Made by a program: the position numbers and the translations under genes. Positions 41,133 through 49,582 of a stretch of 58,389 nt of DNA are shown piece after piece. The DNA is from an uncultured Lachnospiraceae bacterium (lineage in GTDB: Bacteria > Bacillota > Clostridia > Lachnospirales > Lachnospiraceae), in contig URRW01000014.1 in assembly GCA_900550285.1 (NCBI GenBank), positions 1-58,389 of the forward strand. Direction: 5' to 3'. The first letter of the stretch is position 1. The number at the start of each line of letters is the position of its first letter. Under the pieces are notes generated by a model. The model searched no databases. It was not told the DNA's origin and saw only the letters and a list, made by a program, of their open reading frames with translations.

Positions 41133-41241
41133 TGCTTTTCCTCCTGATTCCCGGATGTTCTTAATACGTACTTTCGTAACAGAGGACCATCTCCTGTTTT
41201 CGCAACATTAAAAATATACCATAATTTATCATGTATTGCAA
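41133..41241 (-). promoter_or_regulatory. Promoter and leader of rplS, possible L19 leader RNA
   Basis: On the minus strand TTGCAA (41236-41241) and TATATT (41213-41218) are 17 bp apart. The leader contains a hairpin, AACAGGAG/CTCTGTT type, with GTTACGAAAGTACG after it. L19 leaders in Firmicutes sit in this position and are thought to bind the ribosomal protein, but I could not align this one to a model. Confidence 0.5.
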
Positions 41242-41248
41242 GCACTTT

Positions 41249-42637
41249 TTATGAAATCCAGTACACCCTGCCGCCGCTCATTTTAAGCCCGGTCTTTTGC
41301 TGCAGCGCCACGGATTTGTCATTGTCTGTAAAAATCTGCGCATACGGCGTATGCCCTTTTGCCAGCTCCCGGTTGATCTGGGCGATTTCCAGCGCATAGC
41401 CGATGCCCTGCCGGCGGAACGGTTCAAAAACCTCCAGCATGCCCATCGCGCCCTCGGAATGGATACCCGCAAAGCCTGCCAGCTTTCCATCCACAAAAGC
41501 GCCGATCATCACGCCTGCCCTGAGCCGCTCTGTCACATAGCCTTCATCGTCCACCAGATCGTAATGCTCCGAAACGATCCCGGCAAAGCTCTCGTCCAGC
41601 ACCCGGATGTCAAAGCCCGCAGGCTCTTCCAGCGGCGTTTTTTTCGTGTACACCACCTGAAAGCATTCGCTCACCCGCTTTTTTTCAAACCGCGCGCAGA
41701 TGCTCTCCATCACAAATTTCTGATGACAGGTATACTGCGCCCCTTCCGGCTCCGTCATGGACAGCAGGCGCTCGCCCGCATCCTTCGTGCGCGCGGTAAG
41801 CATATAAACGCTGCTGTCGCGGTCCTGCAAAAGCACGCCGTCCTCCCGCACTGCGATCAGGCGCGCCTTGCCCCGCCGAATGTCCTCGATCATGTCCATA
41901 TGCAGGATCTTATCCCGTTTCAGATATTCCAGCGCGCGCCCTTCCAGATCGTATTTTTCATACAGATCCGGGCGGATACGCCTCGTGCGCTCTTCCGCCT
42001 TCTGCCTGCGCCACAAGTCCACCTTTGCATGGTCGCCCGACAAAAGCACCGCCGGGACGCTTTTTTCATGCCATACCTCCGGCCTCGTATACTGGGGATA
42101 TTCCAGAAGATTTTCGTGAAACGACTCCGTCACGCCGGATTCTTCGTTTTTTAAAACGCCCGGGACCATTCTGGAAATGGCGTCGATCATGACCATCTCG
42201 GGAAGCTCGCCGCCCGTCAGCACATAATCTCCGACGGAAACCTGATCCGTCACGATCTCCTCTAACACCCTTTCGTCGATCCCCTCATAATGCCCGCACA
42301 GAAAAACAAGCTCCTCCTCTTTTGCAAACTCTTTTACCATCTCCTGACAAAAAGGCTTCCCCTGAGGGCTCATATATAACACGCGCAGGGGCTTTTCCCG
42401 CTTTTTCTCCCCTGCGACCGCCTTCCATGCGTCATATACGGGCTGCGCCTGCATAAGCATCCCCGCGCCGCCGCCGTAAGGATAATCGTCCACCTTTTTA
42501 TGCTTGTCCGCCGTATAATCACGGATATTTACCGCGTTTAAGCTGATCAGCCCTTTTTCACACGCCCGCCCCAGAATGCTCGTCTGCAGGCCGTTTAAAA
42601 CCATTTCCGGAAATAATGTTAAAATATGAAACCGCAT
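41249..42637 (-). CDS. trmD: tRNA (guanine37-N1)-methyltransferase TrmD fused to a GNAT-like domain
   Basis: This 462-residue protein has two parts. Residues 1-about 240 are TrmD, the SPOUT enzyme that methylates G37 next to the anticodon: MRFHILTLFPEMV, YPYGGGAGMLMQ, VFLCGHYEGIDERV and SVGDYVLTGGELPEM are all present. The C-terminal about 215 residues resemble a GNAT acyltransferase, with FEPFRRQGIGYALEIA as the acyl-CoA loop and an end FTDNDKSVALQQKTGLKM. The usual bacterial TrmD is about 245 residues. Its place between rimM and rplS is standard. The two activities may be physically coupled; the acyl acceptor is unknown. Confidence 0.9.
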   Translation of the reverse strand: MRFHILTLFPEMVLNGLQTSILGRACEKGLISLNAVNIRDYTADKHKKVDDYPYGGGAGMLMQAQPVYDAWKAVAGEKKREKPLRVLYMSPQGKPFCQEMVKEFAKEEELVFLCGHYEGIDERVLEEIVTDQVSVGDYVLTGGELPEMVMIDAISRMVPGVLKNEESGVTESFHENLLEYPQYTRPEVWHEKSVPAVLLSGDHAKVDLWRRQKAEERTRRIRPDLYEKYDLEGRALEYLKRDKILHMDMIEDIRRGKARLIAVREDGVLLQDRDSSVYMLTARTKDAGERLLSMTEPEGAQYTCHQKFVMESICARFEKKRVSECFQVVYTKKTPLEEPAGFDIRVLDESFAGIVSEHYDLVDDEGYVTERLRAGVMIGAFVDGKLAGFAGIHSEGAMGMLEVFEPFRRQGIGYALEIAQINRELAKGHTPYAQIFTDNDKSVALQQKTGLKMSGGRVYWIS

Positions 42638-42679
42638 GTCTCCTCACATTCCGCTGCGCCGGCAGCATTTTTTCCTGTG

Positions 42680-43189
42680 TCAGTCCAGCAGACCTTCTAA
42701 AATGTGGATCTTCATAAAGCCTGCCTCCACATCCACTTCCAGAACGCACTGGCGGATCGCCGGCAAAAGAAGCTGCCTGCCATCGTTCATTTTGATCTGA
42801 TACACATCGTTTGCGCCCGTCTCGATCACATCCTCCAGCTCCCCAAGCGCTTCGCCTGCCTCGTCGAGCACCTTCAGGCCGATCAGATCCGCGATAAAAT
42901 ACTCGTCCTTATTTAAGCGGACTGCATTTTCACGGGTTACATACAGGCTCTTTTTGCGGTATTTCTCCACCTCGTCCAACGTATCGATCCCTTTGAATTT
43001 TAAGATCGCGAACTGCTTGAAAAATTTTACCTGCTCGATTTCCAGAATCCGGTTTTCCTTCCCGGTATCCAGAATGACTTCCTTTAGTTTTTTGAAACGC
43101 CGCACATCGTCCGTGGTAGGAAACACCTTTACCTCGCCGCGCACGCCATGGGTGGATGCAATCACGCCCACCTGCAGTCTTTCTTCCAT
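42680..43189 (-). CDS. rimM: Ribosome maturation factor RimM
   Basis: This 169-residue protein assists 30S assembly with uS19. The N-terminal beta-barrel reads VGVIASTHGVRGEVKVFPTTDD and the C-terminal PRC-barrel reads FIADLIGLKVLDEAGEALGELEDV. The start at 43189 is supported by AGAGGGAG; a frame up to 43222 has no such site. It lies 42 bp before trmD and behind a terminator after khpA. Confidence 0.95.
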   Translation of the reverse strand: MEERLQVGVIASTHGVRGEVKVFPTTDDVRRFKKLKEVILDTGKENRILEIEQVKFFKQFAILKFKGIDTLDEVEKYRKKSLYVTRENAVRLNKDEYFIADLIGLKVLDEAGEALGELEDVIETGANDVYQIKMNDGRQLLLPAIRQCVLEVDVEAGFMKIHILEGLLD

Positions 43190-43280
43190 ATATATTTCTC
43201 CCTCTTGAATCCGATTGAACAAAAAGTATGCGCATAATCGTGTTTTTTATTCGACAGGAACAAAAGCTTCCGACCGAATA

Positions 43281-43318
43281 AAAAACGGCGCCTGCATATC
43301 CTGCCGCGCCGTCTTTTT
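43281..43318 (-). terminator. Terminator between khpA and rimM
   Basis: GACGGCGC pairs with GCGCCGT and is followed on the minus strand by TTTTTTATT. A second weaker inverted repeat (TTATTCGG / CCGAATAA type) lies just downstream, at 43250-43285. Downstream genes may depend on readthrough or a further promoter. Confidence 0.75.
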
Positions 43319-43320
43319 GT

Positions 43321-43548
43321 TCAGATGATGTCCACATCCACTTTCTTATTGTCTTCCATAGCCGCAGCCTTTACCACAGTGCGGATTGCTTTTGCAATAC
43401 GCCCCTGTTTGCCGATTACCTTGCCCATATCGGAGGGTGCAACATGAAGCTCAACTGTCAGGTTCCGACCGTTTTCCTTCTCGGTGACAGCCACTTCATC
43501 CGGATGATCCACAAGCGCTTTTGCGATCACTTCCACCAAATCTTTCAT
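43321..43548 (-). CDS. khpA: KH-domain RNA-binding protein KhpA
   Basis: This 75-residue single KH domain contains MGKVIGKQGRIAKAIRTVVKAAA, with the RNA-binding GxxG loop (GKQG). KhpA pairs with KhpB and helps control cell size and RNA stability in Firmicutes. It lies directly downstream of rpsP in the standard order. It should be cytoplasmic. Confidence 0.95.
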   Translation of the reverse strand: MKDLVEVIAKALVDHPDEVAVTEKENGRNLTVELHVAPSDMGKVIGKQGRIAKAIRTVVKAAAMEDNKKVDVDII

Positions 43549-43642
43549 AATCCACCTCCAAAAGCATGCCCATCCTGCGGCGGCATACGCCTGCCGCAGT
43601 CAGTTACCTTTCCCTGAGTAACCGTCTGGCGTACAGACAGAT

Positions 43643-43888
43643 TTATTTCTCGATGCCTGCTGCCTTGAAGATCTTGCCTACGATTTCAGTGGGCTGTGCG
43701 CCGTTTGCCAGCCACTTCTTAGCCAGCTCTTCGTTTACCTTGAAGGTGCTGGGCTCTGTGTTGGGATCGTATGTGCCGATCTCCTCGATGAAACGACCGT
43801 CTCTGGGGGATCTGGAATCCGCTACGATGATTCTGTAAATCGGGTTCTTCTTGTATCCCATTCTTCTTAATCTGATCTTTACTGCCAT
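43643..43888 (-). CDS. rpsP: Ribosomal protein bS16
   Basis: This 81-residue small-subunit protein starts MAVKIRLRRMGYKKNPIYR and continues RSPRDGRFIEEIGTYDPN. It matches bS16 over its entire length. It lies between ffh and khpA, the standard Firmicutes order. Confidence 0.98.
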   Translation of the reverse strand: MAVKIRLRRMGYKKNPIYRIIVADSRSPRDGRFIEEIGTYDPNTEPSTFKVNEELAKKWLANGAQPTEIVGKIFKAAGIEK

Positions 43889-43951
43889 TTTTCCTTACCT
43901 CCGGATTAAAATATAAATGTTGTTGTTTTCGCTGCGCTTTTGCGCAATTTA

Positions 43952-45304
43952 TCAGAAAGGAAGCCTGAACTTGCCTTTTCTTGCACCTTTTCCTCCCAGC
44001 ATTCCGGGAAGCTGCTTCATCATCTTCTGGCTCTGCTCAAACTGCTTGATGAAACGGTTGACTACGCTGATGTCCACACCGGCGCCCTTTGCGATGCGGT
44101 TTTTACGGCTCGGATTTAAAAGCTTCGGATTGCGTCTCTCCTCCGGCGTCATGCTCAAAACGACTGCTTCCATACGCGCGAGCTGTTTCTCGTCTACCAT
44201 GGATTCGATGTCCGAAAGCTTCCCGCCCATGCCGGGCATCATCCCCAGCAGACCGGACAGGCCTCCCATTTTACGCATCTGCTTCATGCTTTCAAGGTAA
44301 TCCTCGAAATCGAACTTGCCCTTTTTCATGCGGGCAGCCATCTCTTTTTCCTTGTCCGCGTCAATGTCCAGATTTGCCTGAACTTTATCAATCAGGGAGA
44401 GCACGTCGCCCATTCCCAGAATACGGCTTGCCATGCGGTCCGGATAAAACTGTTCCAGATCCGAAAGCTTCTCGCCCATACCGACATACAAAATCGGCTT
44501 TCCGGTAACCGCCTTGATGGAAAGCGCCGCACCGCCTCTCGTATCGCCGTCCATCTTGGACAGGATCACGCCGTCGATGCCGACTTTTTCATCGAACTCT
44601 TTTGCCACGTTGACCGCATCCTGACCGGTCATGGCGTCTACAACGAGCAGGCTCTGATGCACCTCGATGCACGCCTTGATCTCCTGCAGCTCCGCCATCA
44701 TGTTCTCATCAATGTGGAGACGTCCCGCAGTATCCAGAATTACCACATTGTGACCGTTCTTTGCGGCATGCTCGATCGCAGCTTTTGCGATGTCCACCGG
44801 CTTATGCCCCGTCCCCATCGAAAACACTTCCACCTGCTGCTTTTCGCCGTTGATCTGCAGCTGTTCGATCGCCGCCGGACGGTATACGTCACAGGCAACC
44901 AGAAGGGGCTTTTTGCCTTTTAATTTAAACTTGCCCGCAAGCTTCGCGGTCGTTGTCGTCTTACCTGCGCCCTGCAGGCCGCACATCATAATCACCGTCG
45001 TCGACTTGCCGGGCTGGAAAGCGATCTCTGTCGTCTCGGAGCCCATCAGCGCCGTCATCTCTTCATTAACGATCTTAATGACCATCTGACCGGGATTTAA
45101 GCCGTTCATCACGTCCTGACCGATCGCGCGCTCCTCCACAGACTTCACAAACTGCTTGACAACCTTAAAGTTAACGTCCGCTTCCAAAAGCGCCATCTTT
45201 ACCTCTTTCAAGGCAACCTTTACGTCTGCTTCTGTCAGCCGTCCCTTGCTGCGCAGGTTCTTGAATACATTCTGAAGTTTATCCGTTAAGCTCTCAAATG
45301 CCAT
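43952..45304 (-). CDS. ffh: Signal recognition particle GTPase Ffh
   Basis: This 450-residue protein targets nascent membrane and secreted proteins to the translocon. The N domain leads to the G domain, with GLQGAGKTTTTAKLAGKF near residue 107, DTAGRLHIDE near 188 and SKMDGDTRGG near 245. A Met-rich M domain follows, with RKMGGLSGLLGMMPGMGG that binds the SRP RNA. Length and order are normal. It is co-transcribed with ylxM, upstream, and rpsP, downstream. Confidence 0.98.
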   Translation of the reverse strand: MAFESLTDKLQNVFKNLRSKGRLTEADVKVALKEVKMALLEADVNFKVVKQFVKSVEERAIGQDVMNGLNPGQMVIKIVNEEMTALMGSETTEIAFQPGKSTTVIMMCGLQGAGKTTTTAKLAGKFKLKGKKPLLVACDVYRPAAIEQLQINGEKQQVEVFSMGTGHKPVDIAKAAIEHAAKNGHNVVILDTAGRLHIDENMMAELQEIKACIEVHQSLLVVDAMTGQDAVNVAKEFDEKVGIDGVILSKMDGDTRGGAALSIKAVTGKPILYVGMGEKLSDLEQFYPDRMASRILGMGDVLSLIDKVQANLDIDADKEKEMAARMKKGKFDFEDYLESMKQMRKMGGLSGLLGMMPGMGGKLSDIESMVDEKQLARMEAVVLSMTPEERRNPKLLNPSRKNRIAKGAGVDISVVNRFIKQFEQSQKMMKQLPGMLGGKGARKGKFRLPF

Positions 45305-45323
45305 TTCAACCCTCTCTGCCGCG

Positions 45324-45638
45324 TTACAGTTCTTCCAGAATCTGTGCCGCCAGCCGTCTGACCTGCTCCTCGGAACTGATCTTCTCGATCTGCCCCACCG
45401 TCTGCTTGACCTTTAAAAAACGCTCGATCAAATGAAGCCTTTCCTCATATCCCTGAAGCGTCCTGTCGCAGCGGCGCACCAGATCGTGCACGCCCTGCCT
45501 GCTGATCCCCTGCTCCTGCGCGATCTCACTAAGCGACATATCGTTTAATACCACGTCCTCGTAAATCCTGCGCTGGTGCTCTGTCAGCAGCTCTCCGTAA
45601 AAGTCATATAACAAACCCTGTTCAACGATTTTTTCCAT
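45324..45638 (-). CDS. ylxM: YlxM-family SRP regulatory protein
   Basis: This 104-residue protein resembles a sigma-70 region 4-like HTH: LTEHQRRIYEDVVLNDMSLSEIAQEQGISRQGVHDLVRR. YlxM binds the SRP RNA and modulates Ffh in Firmicutes. It is the first gene of the ffh operon, 19 bp before ffh. A strong promoter lies 20 bp upstream of the start. Confidence 0.95.
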   Translation of the reverse strand: MEKIVEQGLLYDFYGELLTEHQRRIYEDVVLNDMSLSEIAQEQGISRQGVHDLVRRCDRTLQGYEERLHLIERFLKVKQTVGQIEKISSEEQVRRLAAQILEEL

Positions 45639-45658
45639 ATCTGACCCTCACTTTTGGT

Positions 45659-45687
45659 ATCATACACGATATGGAGGCGGGTGTCAA
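45659..45687 (-). promoter_or_regulatory. Promoter of the ylxM-ffh operon
   Basis: On the minus strand TTGACA (45682-45687) and TATGAT (45659-45664) are 17 bp apart. The -35 is buried in a 13-bp perfect inverted repeat that also ends the upstream amino-sugar operon. Confidence 0.8.
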
Positions 45688-45709
45688 GTATTTTTTCTTG
45701 ACACCCGCC
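45676..45709. terminator. Hairpin between the nanE operon and ylxM
   Basis: A 13-bp stem, GGCGGGTGTCAAG with CTTGACACCCGCC, has an 8-nt T-rich loop. For the minus strand the bases after the hairpin are not T rich. On the plus strand ATTTTTC follows. It is the only candidate terminator of the amino-sugar operon and overlaps the ylxM promoter. Confidence 0.6.
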
Positions 45710-45733
45710 ATTTTTCATAAAATATTTTTCTTT

Positions 45734-46432
45734 TCAACTCTTATCTTTTCCAATACTTTCCACAAATCTCCGCGTAATTTCACGAGGACGGGTTATCGCC
45801 GTACCAATTACTGCCGCAAAAATTTTCTCCCTGAAAACCCGCTCCAACTGCTCAGGCTCCCATATACCGCCTTCTGCAATAATCGGTATGTCCAGCTCTT
45901 CTGTCATCCGATGTAGCATTTCAAAATTAGGTAGCTCTGTTCCTCTGGTTTTTTCCGTATATCCGCACAATGTTGTTCCTGCCAGATCAAACCCAAGCTT
46001 CTGGGCTCTTTTTGCATCCTCAAAAGTTGCGCAATCCGCCATAAATATCATCTCAGGATATTTTTGTTTTGCCTCCTGAAAAAAGCATTCTAAAGATACT
46101 TTGCCCGGGCGCATCCTATCAGTTGCATCCATCGCAACAATATCAGGTTTTGCCTTGACCAGCATATCCAATTCTTTTATTGTAGGCGTAATATAAACAT
46201 CTGAATCCGGATAATCTGCTTTAAAAAGTCCGATTACAGGGAGCCCCGAAGCCATTTTTACCGCCTCTACATCCTCGGGATAATTTGCCCGTATCCCAAC
46301 AGCTCCACCCTCTTTTGCTGCCACTGCCATTCTTGCCATTATATCCGCACCATAAAGAGGCTCGTCCCGCAATGCCTGACAGGATACAATCAGCCCCCCT
46401 GCAAGCTTATCCAGCACTTTGGTCTTCTTCAT
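45734..46432 (-). CDS. nanE: N-acetylmannosamine-6-phosphate 2-epimerase
   Basis: This 232-residue TIM-barrel enzyme interconverts N-acetylmannosamine-6-phosphate and N-acetylglucosamine-6-phosphate. It shows GGLIVSCQALRDEPLYG, GAVGIRANYPEDV, GLFKADYPDSDVYITPT, DIVAMDATDRMRP and IIAEGGIWEPEQ. AAAGGAGGATAGGG supports the start, which overlaps the end of the DUF4127 gene by 26 bases. It is the last gene of the amino-sugar island. NanA, the sialate lyase, is absent nearby, so the pathway may take free ManNAc or a related sugar. Confidence 0.93.
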   Translation of the reverse strand: MKKTKVLDKLAGGLIVSCQALRDEPLYGADIMARMAVAAKEGGAVGIRANYPEDVEAVKMASGLPVIGLFKADYPDSDVYITPTIKELDMLVKAKPDIVAMDATDRMRPGKVSLECFFQEAKQKYPEMIFMADCATFEDAKRAQKLGFDLAGTTLCGYTEKTRGTELPNFEMLHRMTEELDIPIIAEGGIWEPEQLERVFREKIFAAVIGTAITRPREITRRFVESIGKDKS

Positions 46433-47954
46433 CCCTATCCTCCTTTATACCCGCACGAAATCCTGTTTCAAACATCCTTTTCCACGGCATATAAATATCA
46501 TCCAGCCAGATTTTTTCTGCAATAGAGCTGCATTCTTCTTTTATAAAATGCCGGAGTCCCTCTGCCACCATTTCTGCAACATCTCCTCTTTGTTCTCCTA
46601 CATCAAAATAATTCCATTCCGTTTTCTGCAACTTTTCTGCCACAGCTCCCCTAACTACACTGCAATATCCTACATCTTCCAAATAACGCTTTACCAAAAA
46701 ATCCTGATGCCCTCTTCTTTTTCCATACAACAAGGCATCTATTCCTTCCGCAAGAGCCGTTCCAAGAGTATTTGCAGACGTATTCCATCCGGCATAACCA
46801 TCCAATAAAAGCAACAGCCCGCTTCTATCCAGCATTTTGAAAAATTCCAGTTCTCCGCCATTCGCATATGCATTGTCTGCCACCGTAACAGTTTTACCTT
46901 CTTTCAGCCGATCTTTTATAAAATCAACCATCTCCGACAAATTGCGTTCCGCCCTATATTCCGGCAGCCTGCTTGGCTGCACTGTCGCCTCCTGCATATG
47001 ATCTGCCGGAGCAGTCAGCGCTATGATCATGTCCGCATTTTCCCACCCTTCTGTCAACTGTCCTCCTGACGCTGATACATGCGATTTTACTGTAGCTGAC
47101 AAAGAATTTCCCTCGTATAAAGGCACCATATACTTTGATTTTTCACTGGCATATTTCACATATATTTTAGGTTTTTTTCCATAGATCTGATTCAGCATTC
47201 TTGACACAAGAGTCATTCCAACTTCGTCTGCCCCTGGATACATTACTACTCTGTCGGAAAGCCCCCTTCTCAACACCTCTCCATAAACAGCCTCCTGATC
47301 CATCGCCGCGTATCCGTACATCGCGGAATCATCCTGTGGAATTACCAGAAAATCAATATCCCCTCTCTCTACATATTCCAAAACCCGTTCATTCATTCTC
47401 TTATTTATCTGTCTGCGGGATATGTAATCATCTAATGCTTCTGCCGGAACCTGCGGCATCAATTCCTGTACTCCGAGCCCACTTGAAATCCCTAATCGGC
47501 TCTTATGTATAATCTCTCCTGTTTTATGAATCTGCTCCCCGCAAAACTCATAATAATCCGGTTCCTCATCACTGCTGGAATAGCTCGGGCAACGCATGAT
47601 TACCTGAAAAGCATAAACGATCAGTTTTGAATTTTTTTTGCGGATGTCCGTCAACACCGTCAACCATTTTTCTAACTTTTCCTCCTCATCATGGTGAATC
47701 CTTGATGGAACCAGACCACCGTACAGAAGCATATCCGCTGAAAGCACCAATCCATCTGCATCTCTACATTCTCTTTCCAAAAAATTCCTGATCTGATTTC
47801 TGTCTGCAGCCTTCTTTTTAAATCCAAGCTTTTCCGGACGTATAATTTCCAGATCTTCATGTGAAAAAAGCTCTGCCGGGAAATTATAATTACACGGACG
47901 CTCGTCTAACGGAAGCAATACTATTTTTGTTTTCATCTTGTTTTCTTTTGCCAT
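46407..47954 (-). CDS. DUF4127-family protein
   Basis: This 515-residue cytoplasmic protein of the DUF4127 family has conserved MKTKIVLLPLDERPCNYNFP, DGLVLSADMLLYGGLVPSR, DFLVIPQDDSAMYGYAA, YPGADEVGMTLVSRML and VADNAYANGGELEFF. The family has no assigned enzyme activity that I know of, but its conserved Asp, His and Cys residues look catalytic. Here it is between the FAD oxidoreductase and nanE in an amino-sugar operon, so an involvement in processing of a ManNAc or sialic acid derivative is plausible. AAAGGG precedes the start. Confidence 0.85.
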   Translation of the reverse strand: MAKENKMKTKIVLLPLDERPCNYNFPAELFSHEDLEIIRPEKLGFKKKAADRNQIRNFLERECRDADGLVLSADMLLYGGLVPSRIHHDEEEKLEKWLTVLTDIRKKNSKLIVYAFQVIMRCPSYSSSDEEPDYYEFCGEQIHKTGEIIHKSRLGISSGLGVQELMPQVPAEALDDYISRRQINKRMNERVLEYVERGDIDFLVIPQDDSAMYGYAAMDQEAVYGEVLRRGLSDRVVMYPGADEVGMTLVSRMLNQIYGKKPKIYVKYASEKSKYMVPLYEGNSLSATVKSHVSASGGQLTEGWENADMIIALTAPADHMQEATVQPSRLPEYRAERNLSEMVDFIKDRLKEGKTVTVADNAYANGGELEFFKMLDRSGLLLLLDGYAGWNTSANTLGTALAEGIDALLYGKRRGHQDFLVKRYLEDVGYCSVVRGAVAEKLQKTEWNYFDVGEQRGDVAEMVAEGLRHFIKEECSSIAEKIWLDDIYMPWKRMFETGFRAGIKEDRDEEDQSAG

Positions 47955-47996
47955 TGTCTCTACCCTTTCAAAAATTTATATGGTTTCAGAAGTTTC

Positions 47997-49541
47997 CTAG
48001 TCCAGTTCCATTTTTGAAAAATCCCAGTGTAATTCTACCCCTTTTTCCTGAATCAATTTCTGAAAATCCTTTAACTTCTTATTCAGCACTTCAATAGGCA
48101 GCAGCTTTTCCTCAATACAATATGCCGCCAGATAACCTGCAACCTCTCCCACATTCCATTCAACCGGATGCAGTCTGTAGCAGCCGCTCGTCAAATGCGT
48201 TGCTCCTATATTTTTACAGGCCGGAAGCAAATTCTTAATTCTGACAGGTATCATTGCAGATAGCGGTATTTCAAAAGGCCACGTTGGCGCATAAAAAAAA
48301 CGATGCGATACTGTTGTCATGTGTATATCAATAGCATAATGTCCAACCCCCACCGAGTCCTCCACTTTACGAGGACAGGAATTCTGTTCTCTGCTTACAT
48401 CCTGCTCGCAAATTGTTTTAACTGCCTTTATTCTTCTGGATTCCCTAACGTAAGGAGCCATTGCCAAACCGTCTTCTGTTCCCATAATATCAGGTCTTAA
48501 ACCAACTGCGTATCCCTTTCCTCCATCTGATCTTGGCGCTTCATTTTGAAGCCAGTATATAAAAGATAATGTCTGCTGGCGCGCCATATAAAGATTTTTT
48601 TCCGCATCATCTGTTTCATAAATATTTCCCAATGCAAAATCATTTTGCGGCCAATTCAATAAAGTAACTTCCTTCCTTGATACTTTATAATTCTTTGAAT
48701 CGACGATACGCCTATAACTCCACAGTCCCAGCCGTTCCCCAATTTCTTTATCAAACATAGAAAAAAGAGCTTTTTTTTGAGTTGATGCATCCGGACCGTA
48801 CCAACTGAATAATTTGTTATCGTCATAAGGGACTCCTAACTGAGCAAAATAATCATAATACTCCGGTTTTGCAATTTTATATTCCCCATCCGGATTTAAT
48901 TCCAAAGCCGCAACCCAAGTAATAGGCTGCATATCCAACGGTTCCTCTTGTAACGGTGCGTGACACTCCTGTGTTATGTTTTGCGATTCAGCACCCGTTA
49001 CATACTCAGCACCTGCCAACGGCAATAAATCTCCACAATCTGTCGCATCAAGAAAAAATGCCGCCTCTATTTTTTCTTTTTTCTCGGTTTCTTTATGATA
49101 TACTATTACAGAAACTATCTCATCATCCTCTACTTGAGCTTCTATTGCTTTTGTATAATAAGAAACTCTCAGTGAACCATTTTCCAAATATGGCTGCATC
49201 TCCTTCAACAAAATATCTAAAGCCACTTTAGGCTCATGTGCCACTCTTGAAACCCATGAATTTCCGGGACAAAACTGCTCTTTATTCTTAATCTCCTCTG
49301 CAATCTCCGGCAAACTCCGATAATATTCCCGAACCTTCTTCCGATATTCCATATATCTTTTTGTTGCCCCAAATTTTTCAATCCATGGATGTTCATCAGG
49401 AGGTACTGCCTGCGATGTCAGTTGTCCTCCGATCCATCCGCTTTCTTCGCTCATAAAAACCTTTTTCCCCATGGAAGCCGCGCTGATTGCTGCCTGCACT
49501 CCTCCTAAGCTTCCCCCAATTATTGCAATATCATAATTCAT
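47997..49541 (-). CDS. FAD-dependent oxidoreductase
   Basis: This 514-residue flavoprotein has the Rossmann signature DIAIIGGSLGGVQAAISAASMGKKV at its N-terminus, written here in its core pattern GGSLGG, and ATHLTSGCYRLHPVEWNVGEVAG at the C-terminus. It fits the FAD_oxidored family that contains sugar-processing and xanthan-like enzymes. It lies 42 bp before the DUF4127 gene and behind the permease genes. GGGGAGGCGG precedes the start. A redox step on the amino sugar is an inference. Confidence 0.8.
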   Translation of the reverse strand: MNYDIAIIGGSLGGVQAAISAASMGKKVFMSEESGWIGGQLTSQAVPPDEHPWIEKFGATKRYMEYRKKVREYYRSLPEIAEEIKNKEQFCPGNSWVSRVAHEPKVALDILLKEMQPYLENGSLRVSYYTKAIEAQVEDDEIVSVIVYHKETEKKEKIEAAFFLDATDCGDLLPLAGAEYVTGAESQNITQECHAPLQEEPLDMQPITWVAALELNPDGEYKIAKPEYYDYFAQLGVPYDDNKLFSWYGPDASTQKKALFSMFDKEIGERLGLWSYRRIVDSKNYKVSRKEVTLLNWPQNDFALGNIYETDDAEKNLYMARQQTLSFIYWLQNEAPRSDGGKGYAVGLRPDIMGTEDGLAMAPYVRESRRIKAVKTICEQDVSREQNSCPRKVEDSVGVGHYAIDIHMTTVSHRFFYAPTWPFEIPLSAMIPVRIKNLLPACKNIGATHLTSGCYRLHPVEWNVGEVAGYLAAYCIEEKLLPIEVLNKKLKDFQKLIQEKGVELHWDFSKMELD

Positions 49542-49582
49542 CTTTCCGCCTCCCCGTTGCTTATTATAATAACCTTTAATCC

